Source: Pseudodesulfovibrio sp. (GTDB lineage: Bacteria; Desulfobacterota; Desulfovibrionia; Desulfovibrionales; Desulfovibrionaceae). From it: a stretch of 44,673 nt of DNA. Location of the stretch: contig NZ_JAQUWN010000008.1 of NCBI RefSeq assembly GCF_028692895.1, positions 1-44,673 on the forward strand, written 5' to 3'. The notes under the pieces were generated by a model. It did not search any database. It had not been told where the DNA came from and saw only the letters and a list, made by a program, of their open reading frames with translations. Position 1 is the first letter of the stretch. Each line of letters opens with the position of its first letter. The position numbers were made by a program, and so were the translations under genes. Positions 1 through 9,431 of this stretch are shown here, piece after piece.

Positions 1-362
1 TGCTTGGTGAAGATTTGAAAAGTCTGTCGTTACGGCGTCTGGGACATTGGCAGGGCCGGGGTTCTTGATTTGAGAACTGTCCGGTTTCTTTCCCCCTAAA
101 AACACCCCAGCCGTTAACCGGCAGGGCGTGGGCGAGCGGGCAGTCCGTCCCCGCGGGCGTGAGTCGTCTGGTCAGGCTATGCCCCTGCGAAAGCGGCGAA
201 TGGATTCCAAAGGCGTTGCCTTTGGCGGGGCCGCGTCGGGTCTTAGGCCGAGCTTGCTCGGTCTTAGAGCCGTCGACAGCAGCGATAGGGCAGCGCCCTG
301 GTCTCCACGAAGTGGCCCCCGGAGGGCCGCCGGAGGCATTCCTCCTCCGCCGATCCTTCGCG
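1..362. other. Non-coding left flank with hairpin string
   Basis: I see no credible gene here; the open frames present are antisense or high-GC shadows. Positions 61-77 carry a small inverted repeat (GTTCT, 7-base gap, AGAAC). From 207 to 345 there is a run of very short-loop hairpins, listed as a separate entry. The stretch lies downstream of speB, so on the minus strand it would be the 3' untranslated region of the polyamine operon. No T-tract follows the hairpins, so a simple intrinsic terminator is not obvious. Confidence 0.6.
207..345. repeat. String of mini-hairpins downstream of speB
   Basis: Six short perfect inverted repeats lie nearly end to end. 207-214/218-225 has an 8-bp stem with a 3-base loop. 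248-252/257-261 has a 5-bp stem with a CTTG loop. 287-291/295-299 has 5 bp and a 3-base loop. 305-308/312-315 has 4 bp and a GAA loop. 314-318/324-328 has 5 bp. 332-336/341-345 has 5 bp and a CATT loop. As RNA on either strand this would fold into a chain of small stem-loops. A role in 3' end protection or transcription termination of the polyamine mRNA is inference. Confidence 0.55.
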
Positions 363-1217
363 CTATTCCTTGGGCGCGAGTCCCATCAGCGTGTAGGCGA
401 GTTGGGCGGCGGCGAAGTCGGAGGCGTGGTCACCGGGAGCGGGGGCGAGTTCGACGACGTCCGCGCCGACGAGGGTACGGCCTTGGAGGACGGTATTGAG
501 GAGGGTGAGGGCTTCTTGCCAGCCGATGCCGCCGGGCACGGGGGTGCCGGTGGCGCGGATGACGGAGGGGTCGAGGCCGTCGACGTCGAAGGTGATGTAG
601 ATGCGGTTGGGGAAGTCGGGCGGCAGGAGTCGGCCGGGGATGCCCTTTTGGAAGAGTTCGCGGGCGTCGAGGTGGGGGATGTCGTTGGTTTTGCGGAAGG
701 TTTCCTCTTCGTCGCAGAGGGCGCGCACGCCGATCTGGAAGAGGGGGAGGCCGAGGTCGTCCACGGCGCGGCGCATGACGCAGGCGTGGCTGTAGGGCGA
801 GCCTTCGTAGGTATTGCGCAGGTCGGCGTGGGCGTCGAACTGGACGACGCCGAGTTTGCCGTATCGTTGTTTCATGGCGCGCAGGGCCCCGAGGGTGACG
901 GTATGTTCGCCGCCGACGACGAGGGGCAGTGCTTCGCATTCGAGGGCGTAGGACACGGCGTCTTCGATGCGGTCCAAGGTCTTGACGATGGGTCCGGAGC
1001 AGTCCACGGGGGCGGCGGTATGGACGCCGAGCAGGCCGGGTTTGTCCTTGCCGTCCCAGAGTTCGAGCTGGATGGAGGCGTCGATGAGCGCGGCCGGGCC
1101 GTTTGCGGTGCCGCCGCCGTAGGAGACGGTGGATTCGAGCGGGACCGGGATGATGTGGAACGCGGCGTCCTCGGGTTTGGCGTTGGGGATTTCGCCTTCG
1201 AGAAAATGCGCAGCCAT
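363..1217 (-). CDS. speB: Agmatinase
   Basis: Agmatine ureohydrolase of the arginase/ureohydrolase family: a cytoplasmic Mn enzyme that splits agmatine into putrescine and urea. The 284-residue product has the family's metal-binding signatures in order: GGEHTVT, FDAHADLR, a SHACVMRR segment and DVDGLDP. Length fits bacterial SpeB. The ATG at 1217 is chosen over the in-frame ATG at 1256 because a strong Shine-Dalgarno GGGAGGAA lies 6 bases before it and because the longer form would overlap nspC by 26 bases. It is the last gene of the polyamine operon and consumes the agmatine made by SpeA encoded upstream. Other ureohydrolases (guanidinobutyrase, arginase) are possible, but the speA neighbour favours agmatinase. 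Confidence 0.93.
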   Translation of the reverse strand: MAAHFLEGEIPNAKPEDAAFHIIPVPLESTVSYGGGTANGPAALIDASIQLELWDGKDKPGLLGVHTAAPVDCSGPIVKTLDRIEDAVSYALECEALPLVVGGEHTVTLGALRAMKQRYGKLGVVQFDAHADLRNTYEGSPYSHACVMRRAVDDLGLPLFQIGVRALCDEEETFRKTNDIPHLDARELFQKGIPGRLLPPDFPNRIYITFDVDGLDPSVIRATGTPVPGGIGWQEALTLLNTVLQGRTLVGADVVELAPAPGDHASDFAAAQLAYTLMGLAPKE

Positions 1218-1223
1218 GGGGTC

Positions 1224-1231
1224 TTCCTCCC
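1224..1231 (-). promoter_or_regulatory. Shine-Dalgarno deciding the speB start
   Basis: GGGAGGAA on the minus strand overlaps the last base of the nspC TAG stop (1231-1233) and sits 6 bases before the ATG at 1217. It argues for translational coupling of nspC and speB and against the longer speB start at 1256. Confidence 0.75.
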
Positions 1232-2399
1232 TAGGAGAGACGGTTTCGGAAGTCATCGTAGCCGAACGAACGGACCGGCGTCATCAGTTTTTCGCCGGGT
1301 TCGTAGCGGTAGATCGAGGGCAGCCGGATTCCGTTGAACGTGTTGGTTTTGACCATGGTGTAGATGGCCATGTCCGTGAACACGAGTTTGTCTCCCGAGG
1401 CGAGGGGCTTGTCAAAGGAATATTCGCCCGCCACGTCTCCGGCCAGGCAGGAGGGGCCGCCGATGCGGCAGGTCCAGGCCTTTTCGCCGGGTTCGGCCGA
1501 GCCGACGATGAGGGGGCGGTAAGGCATTTCGATGACGTCGGGCATGTGGCAGGGCACGGCCGAGTCCATGATGGCGATGGGCATGTCGGCCTGGACCACG
1601 TCGAGCACGGTGGCGACCAGGTAGCCCGCGTTGAGGGCCACGGCCTCGCCGGGTTCCAGGTAGACCTGGACGTTCCATTTCTGCTGGAAGTCGTTGATGA
1701 GGCGGACGAGGAGGTCCACGTCGTAGCCGGGCCGGGTGATGTGGTGTCCGCCGCCGAAGTTGACGTAGCGCATCCGCGGCAGCACGTCGGCGAACTGGGT
1801 TTCCACGGCTTTGATGGTCCGTTCCAGGCAGTCGGCGTCCTGTTCGCAGAGGTTGTGCCAGTGCAGGCCGGAGATGTCGTCCAGGTCGTCGGGATTGAAC
1901 TGGGCGCGGCGGATGCCGAGGCGCGAGCCGGGGGAGCAGGGGTCGTAGATGGGGGTCGCGCCCTCGGAGTGCTCGGGGTTGATGCGCAGGCCGAGTTCGA
2001 TGTCGCGGCCGCTTGCGGCGGCGAGCCGGCGCACCAGGGGACGGAAGCGGTTGAGCTGGGCGAAGGAGTTGAAGACCAGGTGGTCGCTGGTTTCGCAGAG
2101 CTCGCGGACGTCGGGTTCGGAGAAGGCTGCGGCGAAGGTGTGGACCTCGCGGCCGAACTCCTCGCGGCCGAGGCGCGCCTCATGGGGCGAGCTGGCGCAG
2201 ACGCCGTCCAGGGTTTCCCGGATCAGGGGGAAGAGGCTGAACATGGAGAAGCACTTGAGGGCGAGCAGGATCTTGCAGCCCGTGCTCCGCTTGACCGAGG
2301 CGAGGACCTCCAGGTTGTCGGCCAGGAGGCCCTCGTCGGTGACGTAGGCGGGGGTTTCGACCGTGTTCGGGTCGAATCGGCAGGCGAGCCGGCCGTTCA

Positions 2400-2400
<1 letters not shown>
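1231..2400 (-). CDS. nspC: Carboxy(nor)spermidine decarboxylase
   Basis: PLP-dependent, alanine-racemase-fold decarboxylase that converts carboxyspermidine (or carboxynorspermidine) to spermidine (norspermidine). The 389-residue product starts with a TPAYV segment, has the PLP lysine region ILLALKCFSMF, a glycine-rich YVNFGGGHHIT phosphate-binding region and EPGEAVALNAGY, all typical of NspC. The start is a GTG at 2400 that overlaps the TAG stop of the preceding dehydrogenase gene by one base (TAGTG), a reinitiation arrangement. Together with that dehydrogenase it forms the aspartate-semialdehyde route to spermidine and replaces the S-adenosylmethionine-based SpeD/SpeE route, neither of which is seen here. 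Confidence 0.92.
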
Positions 2401-3590
<1,190 letters not shown>

Positions 3591-3632
3591 TGACGTCTCC
3601 TTACTGCGCGCCCCCGGGGAGGGGGCGGCGGT

Positions 3633-5546
3633 TTAGCGTTCGAAGTAGGTGTATCCCTGGAGGCCGCTCCGGTAGGCCGAGAGGGTCTCGCGCCGTTCGG
3701 ACGGGGTGATCCGGCCGTGGCGGACGGCGTTTTCCGCCGTCTCGCGGAACCGGGCCAGGAGCGCCTTGGGGTCGTATTCCACGTAGGTGAGGACGTCCTC
3801 CACCGAGTCGCCCTCCAGCTCGCCGACGAAGTCGTACTGGCCTCCCTGGCGGATGCGGATGGTGACCACGTTGGTGTCGCCCAGCAGGTTGTGCAGGTCG
3901 CCCAGGGTCTCCTGGTACGCGCCCACGAGGAAGGCTCCGAGGTAGTATTCCTCGTTTTCCTTCAGCTCGTGCAGCGGCATGGAGCGCTTGACGCCCTGGC
4001 TGTCGATGAACCGGTCGATCTTGCCGTCGCAGTCGCAGGTGATGTCGGCCAGCAGTCCTTCGCGGGTGGGCTCCTCGCCCAGCCGGTGGACGGGCATGAC
4101 CGGGAAGAGCTGGCCGATGGCCCAGGCGTCCGGCAGGGACTGGAACACGCTGAAGTTGCAGTAGTAGATGTCCGAGAGGGCCTGGCCCACGTTTTCCAGG
4201 TCGTGGGGCAGGGCGGGCAGGTCCTTGGAGAGCACGGCGATGCGCCGGATGATCTCCCAGAACACGTTGTCGGCCAGGGCGCGCTGGCGGAACGACATCT
4301 TGCCGTTGCTGAAGGCCTGGCGGACTTCGTCGCGGTAGTAGAGGGAGTCGTTGAAGCACTCCTGGATGGTGCGCAGGTTGAGGGCCTGGAGCGCTTCGAA
4401 GAGGTGCTGGACCTGGATGTGGGTGTCCGGCGGGAGCTTCTCGGGCAGGGGCTCGGGCTCGAACCGGGCGAAGTCCAGCACGTTGAACAGGAGCATGGAG
4501 TAGTAGGCCACCAGGGCGCGGCCGGACTCGGTGATGATGGTCGGGTGGGGGACCTTCTGCTCGTCGAGCACGGTCATGACGCCTTCGACCACGTCCACGC
4601 AGTACTCGTTGACGGAGTAGTTGCGGCTGGACATGAAGTTGGTCTGGGTGCCGTCGTAGTCCACGGCCAGGCCGCCGCCAAGGTCCAGGTAGCGCATTCC
4701 CGCGCCCTCGGCCACGAGGCCCGCGTAGACGCGGCTCGCCTCGGCCACGGCGCTGCGGATCTCCCGGATGTTCGGGATCTGCGAGCCGAGGTGGTAGTGG
4801 AGGAGCTGGAGCCGGTCCAGCATGTCCGCTTCCTTGAGGGCGTCGATGACGTCGATGATCTGGGCCGCGTTGAGGCCGAAGATGGAGCGGTCGCCGCCGG
4901 ACTCGGTCCAGAGACCGCCCGCCTGGGTCGAGAGCTTGACGCGGACGCCCAGGATGGGCTCCACGCCGAGGACCTTGGAGCGCTCGATGATCAGCGGCAG
5001 CTCGCCCGGCATCTCGACGACCATGATGCAGGTGAATCCGAGACGCGTGGCGTGCAGGCCCAGGTCGATGAACTCCTGGTCCTTGTAGCCGTTGCACACG
5101 AGCACGGCCTCGGTGTCGCGCAACATGCCCATGGCCGCGATGAGTTCGGCCTTGCTGCCCGCTTCCAGGCCGTGGTGGTACTTCTTGCCGTGACGGGTCA
5201 CGGCCTCCACCACCTGCTGTTGCTGGTTGACCTTGATGGGATAGGCCCCGAGATACGTTCCCTTGTAGTCCAGGCTGCGGATGGCGTCCTGGAAGCTTTC
5301 GTTGAGCAGGGAGATCTGGGTGTCGAGGATGTTCTCGATGCGCAGGAGCACCGGCATGTCCAGGCCTCTGGCCTGGATGCCCTCGATGATTTCGGGGATG
5401 GAAACCGCGTTTTCGAATTTGCCGGGCTCGGCAGTTACCTGCAGCTCGCCCGAAGGGGAAATACCGAAGAATCCGGCGCCCCATTCACGGACGCCGTAGA
5501 GTTCCGTGGACCGTTCAACGGTCCATCTTTCCAGAGAAGGGGTCAC
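3633..5546 (-). CDS. speA: Biosynthetic arginine decarboxylase
   Basis: PLP enzyme that converts arginine to agmatine and CO2, the first step of this operon. The 637-residue length is right for SpeA. The PLP lysine lies in GAYPIKVNQQQ near residue 100; HHGLEAGSKAEL, the glycine-rich YLDLGGGLAVDYDG and the EFNDSLYYRDEV-like segment QECFNDSLYYRDEV follow as in the family. The GTG at 5546 is chosen because GGAGG stands 8 bases upstream. An ATG in another frame begins 4 bases earlier (5550) and opens an 11-codon frame across the start, noted separately. It is the first gene of the four-gene operon. Confidence 0.95.
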   Translation of the reverse strand: MTPSLERWTVERSTELYGVREWGAGFFGISPSGELQVTAEPGKFENAVSIPEIIEGIQARGLDMPVLLRIENILDTQISLLNESFQDAIRSLDYKGTYLGAYPIKVNQQQQVVEAVTRHGKKYHHGLEAGSKAELIAAMGMLRDTEAVLVCNGYKDQEFIDLGLHATRLGFTCIMVVEMPGELPLIIERSKVLGVEPILGVRVKLSTQAGGLWTESGGDRSIFGLNAAQIIDVIDALKEADMLDRLQLLHYHLGSQIPNIREIRSAVAEASRVYAGLVAEGAGMRYLDLGGGLAVDYDGTQTNFMSSRNYSVNEYCVDVVEGVMTVLDEQKVPHPTIITESGRALVAYYSMLLFNVLDFARFEPEPLPEKLPPDTHIQVQHLFEALQALNLRTIQECFNDSLYYRDEVRQAFSNGKMSFRQRALADNVFWEIIRRIAVLSKDLPALPHDLENVGQALSDIYYCNFSVFQSLPDAWAIGQLFPVMPVHRLGEEPTREGLLADITCDCDGKIDRFIDSQGVKRSMPLHELKENEEYYLGAFLVGAYQETLGDLHNLLGDTNVVTIRIRQGGQYDFVGELEGDSVEDVLTYVEYDPKALLARFRETAENAVRHGRITPSERRETLSAYRSGLQGYTYFER

Positions 5547-5550
5547 TCAT
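5515..5550 (-). other. Short overlapping frame across the speA start
   Basis: An ATG at 5550, only 4 bases after the GGAGG that serves speA, opens an 11-residue frame (MSDPFSGKMDR) that overlaps the first 32 bases of speA in another frame. The spacing to the Shine-Dalgarno is short, so the GTG of speA should be preferred, but ATG is the stronger start codon. It may be chance, or it may compete with speA initiation. Confidence 0.3.
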
Positions 5551-5638
5551 AAATCCTCCATATCCAAAAGCGGATTCGGGGAATACCCGGGTGACTGGCG
5601 GACGGAAATCCAGAGCCCGTCCACCAAGTGGAAACGGC

Positions 5639-5682
5639 GATTTATGGTTTAGTGTGGTAAAAGTCAACCGCCGTTCGGTCAA
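5639..5682 (-). promoter_or_regulatory. Possible speA promoter
   Basis: On the minus strand two near-consensus -35 boxes lie close together: TTGACC (5682-5677) and TTGACT (5667-5662). The matching -10 hexamers at 17-base spacing are weak: TACCAC (5659-5654) and TAAATC (5644-5639). The region is AT-richer than its surroundings and would leave a leader of about 90 bases before speA. Confidence 0.35.
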
Positions 5683-5741
5683 GAAGGATATTCTTTTTTT
5701 CGCAGCGGCGGAAGCCCCCGTCCGGCGCGGGATCAAGCCGG

Positions 5742-7109
5742 TCAGCCCAGGGGGAGTTCGACCCGGATGCGGACCCGGCCGTCGGCCCAGGAGGACTCGA
5801 TGGTCCCGCCGTGCATCTCGGCCATGCGCCGGGCCGTGGTCAACCCCAGGCCGGTGCCCGCCTCCTTGCCCCGGTAGAGGCGGTGGAAGGGGGTGAACAT
5901 GTCGGCGAGGTCCTTGTCCGACAGGGGCGGGTGGGCGTTGGCCACCTCAACGACGAGGCCTTCGGTCCCGGCCAGGGCGCGGACCTCGATGGCCCCGCCC
6001 TCGTCGGTGTACTTCATGGCGTTGGCCAGAATGTTGTTCAGCAGCACGTCCAGGGCGTGGGCGTTGCAGCGCAGGGCCGGGGTGGCGCCGAGCTCGGCCG
6101 TCAGGGCGAAACCGTGTCGCTCGACCATGGGGCCGTAGGTCTCCAGCAGCTCGGCCAGGCGGGCGGAGACGTCCACCCGGTCCGTGCGCGGCGGGGCCTC
6201 CTGCATGTCCAGCTTGGAGAGGTCCAGGATGGAGCCGATGATCCGGTCCATGTTCTCGATCTCGTCGCCGATCTTGTCCAGGTATCGGCGGTCCGCGCCG
6301 CCCTCGGCCCCGCGCTCCATGGCCATCTGGAGCGAGATGCGCATACGGGCGAGCGGGGTGCGCAGCTCGTGGGAGAGCTGGGCGGTCAGCTCCCGGCCCG
6401 AGAGGACGAGCTTCTGGAGCCGCCCGGCCATGTTGTTGAACTTGTTGGCCAGGTCGGCTACCTCGTCCCGGCCGGTGACGGGCACGCGCTGGGAGAAGTC
6501 GCCGTGGCCCAGGCGGTCGGCGGCCTCGGCCAGCTTGCGGACGGGCCGGATGATGCGCAGGGCCACGGGCAGGATGAACAGCGCGCCGAGCACGGTGAGC
6601 AGGAGCAGCCCCTTGAGGAACCAGGTCTCCTCGTTGTGGTGCGGCCGGTCGATGAGGACGTGGAGCAGGAGGGGCGCGCCGCCGGGCGCAATGATGTCCG
6701 ACTCCAGGTAGATGGCCTTGAAGTGGCGGCCTTCGGCCTTGAACATGCGCACCGGCTCGCCTTCGGCCAGCTCCACCGGGTCCAGGGCCATGTCCATGAC
6801 CGGGGGCCGGCCGTCGAAGCTGGCGGCCAGGGTCGCGCCATTGGCGTCGCTGACCCAGAGGCGGCGGTGCTCCCTGTCCAGGATGCGCATGACCGGGCCG
6901 AGGCGGGCGGCCGCGTTGGCCCCGGCCGGGGCCTCGGCCAGCTCCTTGCGGATGAGCCGGTCCGCCATGACCGTCTCGCCGACCACGGTGCGGATGAAGG
7001 GGGAGGGCGGCCTGCCCGAGAGGACGAAGATGAAGACCGCGCTCTCGGCCGCGATGAGCACGGCCAGGAAGGCGAGGAAAATCTTGAGGTAGAGCTTGCT
7101 TACGCGCAT
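5742..7109 (-). CDS. Sensor histidine kinase, CpxA-like
   Basis: Inner-membrane two-component sensor of about 455 residues. Membrane segments lie at about 7-31 and 165-185 with a periplasmic sensing domain between them, followed by a HAMP region (about 186-238) and a HisKA domain with SHELRTPLARMRISL (phospho-accepting His about 247). The HATPase domain has the N box NNILANAMKYT and the G box GTGLGLTTARRM. The start is the ATG at 7109, which overlaps the TGA of the regulator gene by one base (TGATG); a GTG at 7112 is possible. Its likely partner is the regulator just upstream. Divergence from an RND operon suggests it senses envelope or drug stress; the signal cannot be read from sequence. 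Confidence 0.9.
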   Translation of the reverse strand: MRVSKLYLKIFLAFLAVLIAAESAVFIFVLSGRPPSPFIRTVVGETVMADRLIRKELAEAPAGANAAARLGPVMRILDREHRRLWVSDANGATLAASFDGRPPVMDMALDPVELAEGEPVRMFKAEGRHFKAIYLESDIIAPGGAPLLLHVLIDRPHHNEETWFLKGLLLLTVLGALFILPVALRIIRPVRKLAEAADRLGHGDFSQRVPVTGRDEVADLANKFNNMAGRLQKLVLSGRELTAQLSHELRTPLARMRISLQMAMERGAEGGADRRYLDKIGDEIENMDRIIGSILDLSKLDMQEAPPRTDRVDVSARLAELLETYGPMVERHGFALTAELGATPALRCNAHALDVLLNNILANAMKYTDEGGAIEVRALAGTEGLVVEVANAHPPLSDKDLADMFTPFHRLYRGKEAGTGLGLTTARRMAEMHGGTIESSWADGRVRIRVELPLG

Positions 7110-7813
7110 CACGCCCCCAGGAAGAGGTAGCCGGTGCCCCAGACGGTCTTGATCCGCTCCCGGTGGGCGTCGTAGGGCTTGAGCAGGGAGCGCAGCTTGT
7201 GGACGTGGACGTCGATGGACCGGTCGTAGGCGTTGAAGTCCTTGTCCCAGACCAGGGTCATCAGCTCGTCACGGGTCATGGCCGTGTCCGGGTTTTCCAT
7301 GAAGACCTTGAGCAGGCGGTATTCGGTGGCCGAGAGTTCGATCTCGTCGCCCTCCGCCACCAGAACCTGCCGCCCGGTGTCCAGGGCCAGGCCGCCGCAG
7401 CGGACGAACCGGTCCGGCCGTTCGCCGGGCCTGCCCGAGCCCATCTCGTGGCGGCGGAGCACGGCCTTGATCCGGGCCAGCAGTTCGCGCGGGTTGAAGG
7501 GCTTGGGCATGTAGTCGTCCGCGCCCAGCTCCAGGCCGACGATGCGGTCCGTGTCCTCGCCCTTGGCCGTGAGCATGATGACCGGCACCGTGGACCGGGT
7601 GCGCAGGTCGGCCAGGACCTCCAGCCCGTTCCTGCCGGGCATCATCACGTCCAGGATGACCAGGGCGGGCGAGCGCTCGGCCACGGTCTCGGCCACCTTC
7701 TCGCCCGAGGGCAGGGTCAGCACCAAGAAGCCGTATCCCTCCAGGTATTCCCGGATCAGGGCGCAGAGTTCCTCGTCGTCGTCCACGAGCAGCAGGAGAT
7801 GGGCGTTGTCCAT
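7109..7813 (-). CDS. OmpR/CpxR-family response regulator
   Basis: DNA-binding response regulator of 234 residues. The receiver domain has the acidic DDDEE cluster at 11-15, the phospho-acceptor Asp55 in LVILDVMMPG, the conserved Thr/Lys regions MLTAKGED and KPFNPREL, then a winged-helix effector with ELSATEYRLLKVF and the DRSIDVHVHKLRSLL recognition region. The ATG at 7813 is chosen because a strong AGGAAGGAG precedes it and because the homology starts there; the upstream in-frame codons look non-coding. It is translationally coupled to the kinase. It very probably binds the three decamers at 7861-7890 in the divergent gap, which would autoregulate the pair and control the RND operon. Confidence 0.93.
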   Translation of the reverse strand: MDNAHLLLLVDDDEELCALIREYLEGYGFLVLTLPSGEKVAETVAERSPALVILDVMMPGRNGLEVLADLRTRSTVPVIMLTAKGEDTDRIVGLELGADDYMPKPFNPRELLARIKAVLRRHEMGSGRPGERPDRFVRCGGLALDTGRQVLVAEGDEIELSATEYRLLKVFMENPDTAMTRDELMTLVWDKDFNAYDRSIDVHVHKLRSLLKPYDAHRERIKTVWGTGYLFLGA

Positions 7814-7860
7814 GGCTCCTTCCTTACGCATTGCGGCGCGGCCTGAAAAGCCGCCTCCGT

Positions 7861-7890
7861 CTTCTTTAACAGCTTTTAACATCTTTTATC
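7861..7890. promoter_or_regulatory. Three tandem decamers, OmpR/CpxR-type operator
   Basis: Three copies of a 10-bp unit are exactly in phase: CTTCTTTAAC, AGCTTTTAAC and ATCTTTTATC. Read on the minus strand they become GATAAAAGAT, GTTAAAAGCT, GTTAAAGAAG, close in form to the GTAAA-N5-GTAAA box of CpxR-like regulators. One-helical-turn spacing is the hallmark of tandem OmpR-family sites. They lie 48 bases upstream of the regulator start and 53 bases upstream of the efflux operon start. Confidence 0.7.
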
Positions 7891-7900
7891 ACGCGCGAAA

Positions 7901-7906
7901 AACAAT
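7901..7906 (+). promoter_or_regulatory. Possible -10 of the RND operon
   Basis: AACAAT matches TATAAT at four of six positions and lies about 10 bases after the decamer array. The -35 position at 17-base spacing falls inside the array and has no TTGACA-like hexamer, which would fit a promoter that needs the bound regulator. A Shine-Dalgarno (GGGGAG) stands before the ATG at 7943. Confidence 0.35.
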
Positions 7907-7942
7907 CCGGCCCCCCCGGCGGATAGAAGGGGAGCACAGATC

Positions 7943-9427
7943 ATGCGCAAGAACAACACACCCATATCCCCCAAAAGACCGGCGTCGCTCCCCGCGGCGA
8001 CGGTCCTGGCCCTCGTCCTGCTGCTGGCGGCCGGGGGGTGCTCGCCCTTCAGGCCCGCGCCCCGCGACTTCAACGCCGACATGCTGCCCCCCTGCTTTTC
8101 CCTCTATTCCGACAACGCCACGGCCACCGGCAAGTGGTGGGAAGGGTTCGGCAGCGCCGAGCTGAACCGGCTGGTGGAGACCGCCCTGGCCGAAAACCTG
8201 GACATCCGCCAGGCCTGGGCCAGGCTGCGCCAGGCCAGGGCCGGCGCCGTGCAGTCCGGGGCGGACCGCTATCCCTCCCTGGACGGCGACGCGGGTTATT
8301 CGCACACCCGCCAGCGCGCGGACGCCGGGAGCGGCGGCAAGAAGACCACCGACGCCGACAGCCATTCCCTGGGCCTGAGCGCCGCCTACGAGGTGGACCT
8401 CTGGGGCCGGGTGGGGGCCGAGGCGGCCTCGGGCGCGCTGGACGCGCAGGCCGGGCTGGAGGACCTGCGCGCCTCGGCCATGACCGTGGCCGCCGAGGTG
8501 GTCGACCGCTGGATCGAGATCCAGGCCCGGCGGCGGGAGAGGCAGATATTGCAGGAGCAGGTCAAGGCCAACGAGACCTACCTGGAGCTGATCGAGCTGC
8601 GGTTCCGCAACTCCCTGGCCACGGCGCTGGACGTCTACCAGCAGCGCGAGTCCTTGGCCAAGGTCAAGGCGCAGATTCCGCCCGTGGAGTCCGAGGAGCG
8701 GGTGCTTCTGCACGAGCTGGCCGCGCTGCTGGGCCGCCCGGCCGGGGCCGTGGCTTTGTCCGGGGAAGAGCCGCCCGCCCTGCCGCCCCTGCCCGGCGTG
8801 GGGCTGCCCGCAGACCTGCTGGCCAACCGGCCCGACGTGCGTTCGGCCGGGCTCTCCCTGCGATCGTCCGACTGGGCCGTGGCCGCGGCCAGGGCCGACC
8901 GGCTGCCGAGCCTGACTCTGTCGGGCTCCGGGGCCTTCAGCGGGGCGCAACTGGCCACGGTGTTCGACAACTGGATACTGACCCTGGCGGCCTCGGTGGC
9001 CGGGCCCATCTTCGACGGCGGCTACCGCAAGGCCGAGGTGGAGAAGGCCAGGGGCGTGGTGGACGAGCGGCTGGCCGCCTACAAGTCCGCGGTCCTGACC
9101 GCCTTCAAGGAGGTGGAGGACGCCCTGACCAGGGAAAAGTGGCAGCAGCGCTACATCGAGGCCCGCCACGGCCAGCTCGCGGCCGCCCGCGTCAACCTGC
9201 GCGAGGCCCTGTCTCGCTACGTCCAGGGGCTGGACGACTACCTGCCCGTGCTCACGGCCCTGCTTTCGGTCCAGAACCTGGAGCTTTCGGACGTGACCGA
9301 CCAGGAGGACCTGCTCCTCTATCGCGTCTCCCTGCACCGCGCCCTGGGCGGGGCCTGGGCCGACGCACTGCAACCCCCGGCCGGGTCCGAAACGGACGCC
9401 GCCGGGCAAACACCGAACAAGGGATAG
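7943..9427 (+). CDS. NodT-family outer membrane efflux lipoprotein
   Basis: TolC-like outer membrane channel of the NodT/OprM type, 494 residues. The N-terminus has a basic start, a hydrophobic core LALVLLLAA and a lipobox ending in Cys33 (LLAAGGC), so it is a predicted lipoprotein. The body has the two outer-membrane-efflux repeats rich in coiled-coil helices, including LVETALAENLDIRQAWARL and the LANRPDVRSA segment that is characteristic of this family. First gene of the efflux operon; the adaptor gene follows after 4 bases. Together with the adaptor and RND pump it would form a tripartite exporter across both membranes. Confidence 0.93.
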   Translation: MRKNNTPISPKRPASLPAATVLALVLLLAAGGCSPFRPAPRDFNADMLPPCFSLYSDNATATGKWWEGFGSAELNRLVETALAENLDIRQAWARLRQARAGAVQSGADRYPSLDGDAGYSHTRQRADAGSGGKKTTDADSHSLGLSAAYEVDLWGRVGAEAASGALDAQAGLEDLRASAMTVAAEVVDRWIEIQARRRERQILQEQVKANETYLELIELRFRNSLATALDVYQQRESLAKVKAQIPPVESEERVLLHELAALLGRPAGAVALSGEEPPALPPLPGVGLPADLLANRPDVRSAGLSLRSSDWAVAAARADRLPSLTLSGSGAFSGAQLATVFDNWILTLAASVAGPIFDGGYRKAEVEKARGVVDERLAAYKSAVLTAFKEVEDALTREKWQQRYIEARHGQLAAARVNLREALSRYVQGLDDYLPVLTALLSVQNLELSDVTDQEDLLLYRVSLHRALGGAWADALQPPAGSETDAAGQTPNKG

Positions 9428-9431
9428 TCCC

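Noticed and set aside
128-499. Open frames on the plus strand over the left flank and speB 3' end
   Set aside because: Arg- and Gly-rich without motifs; they run antisense into speB.
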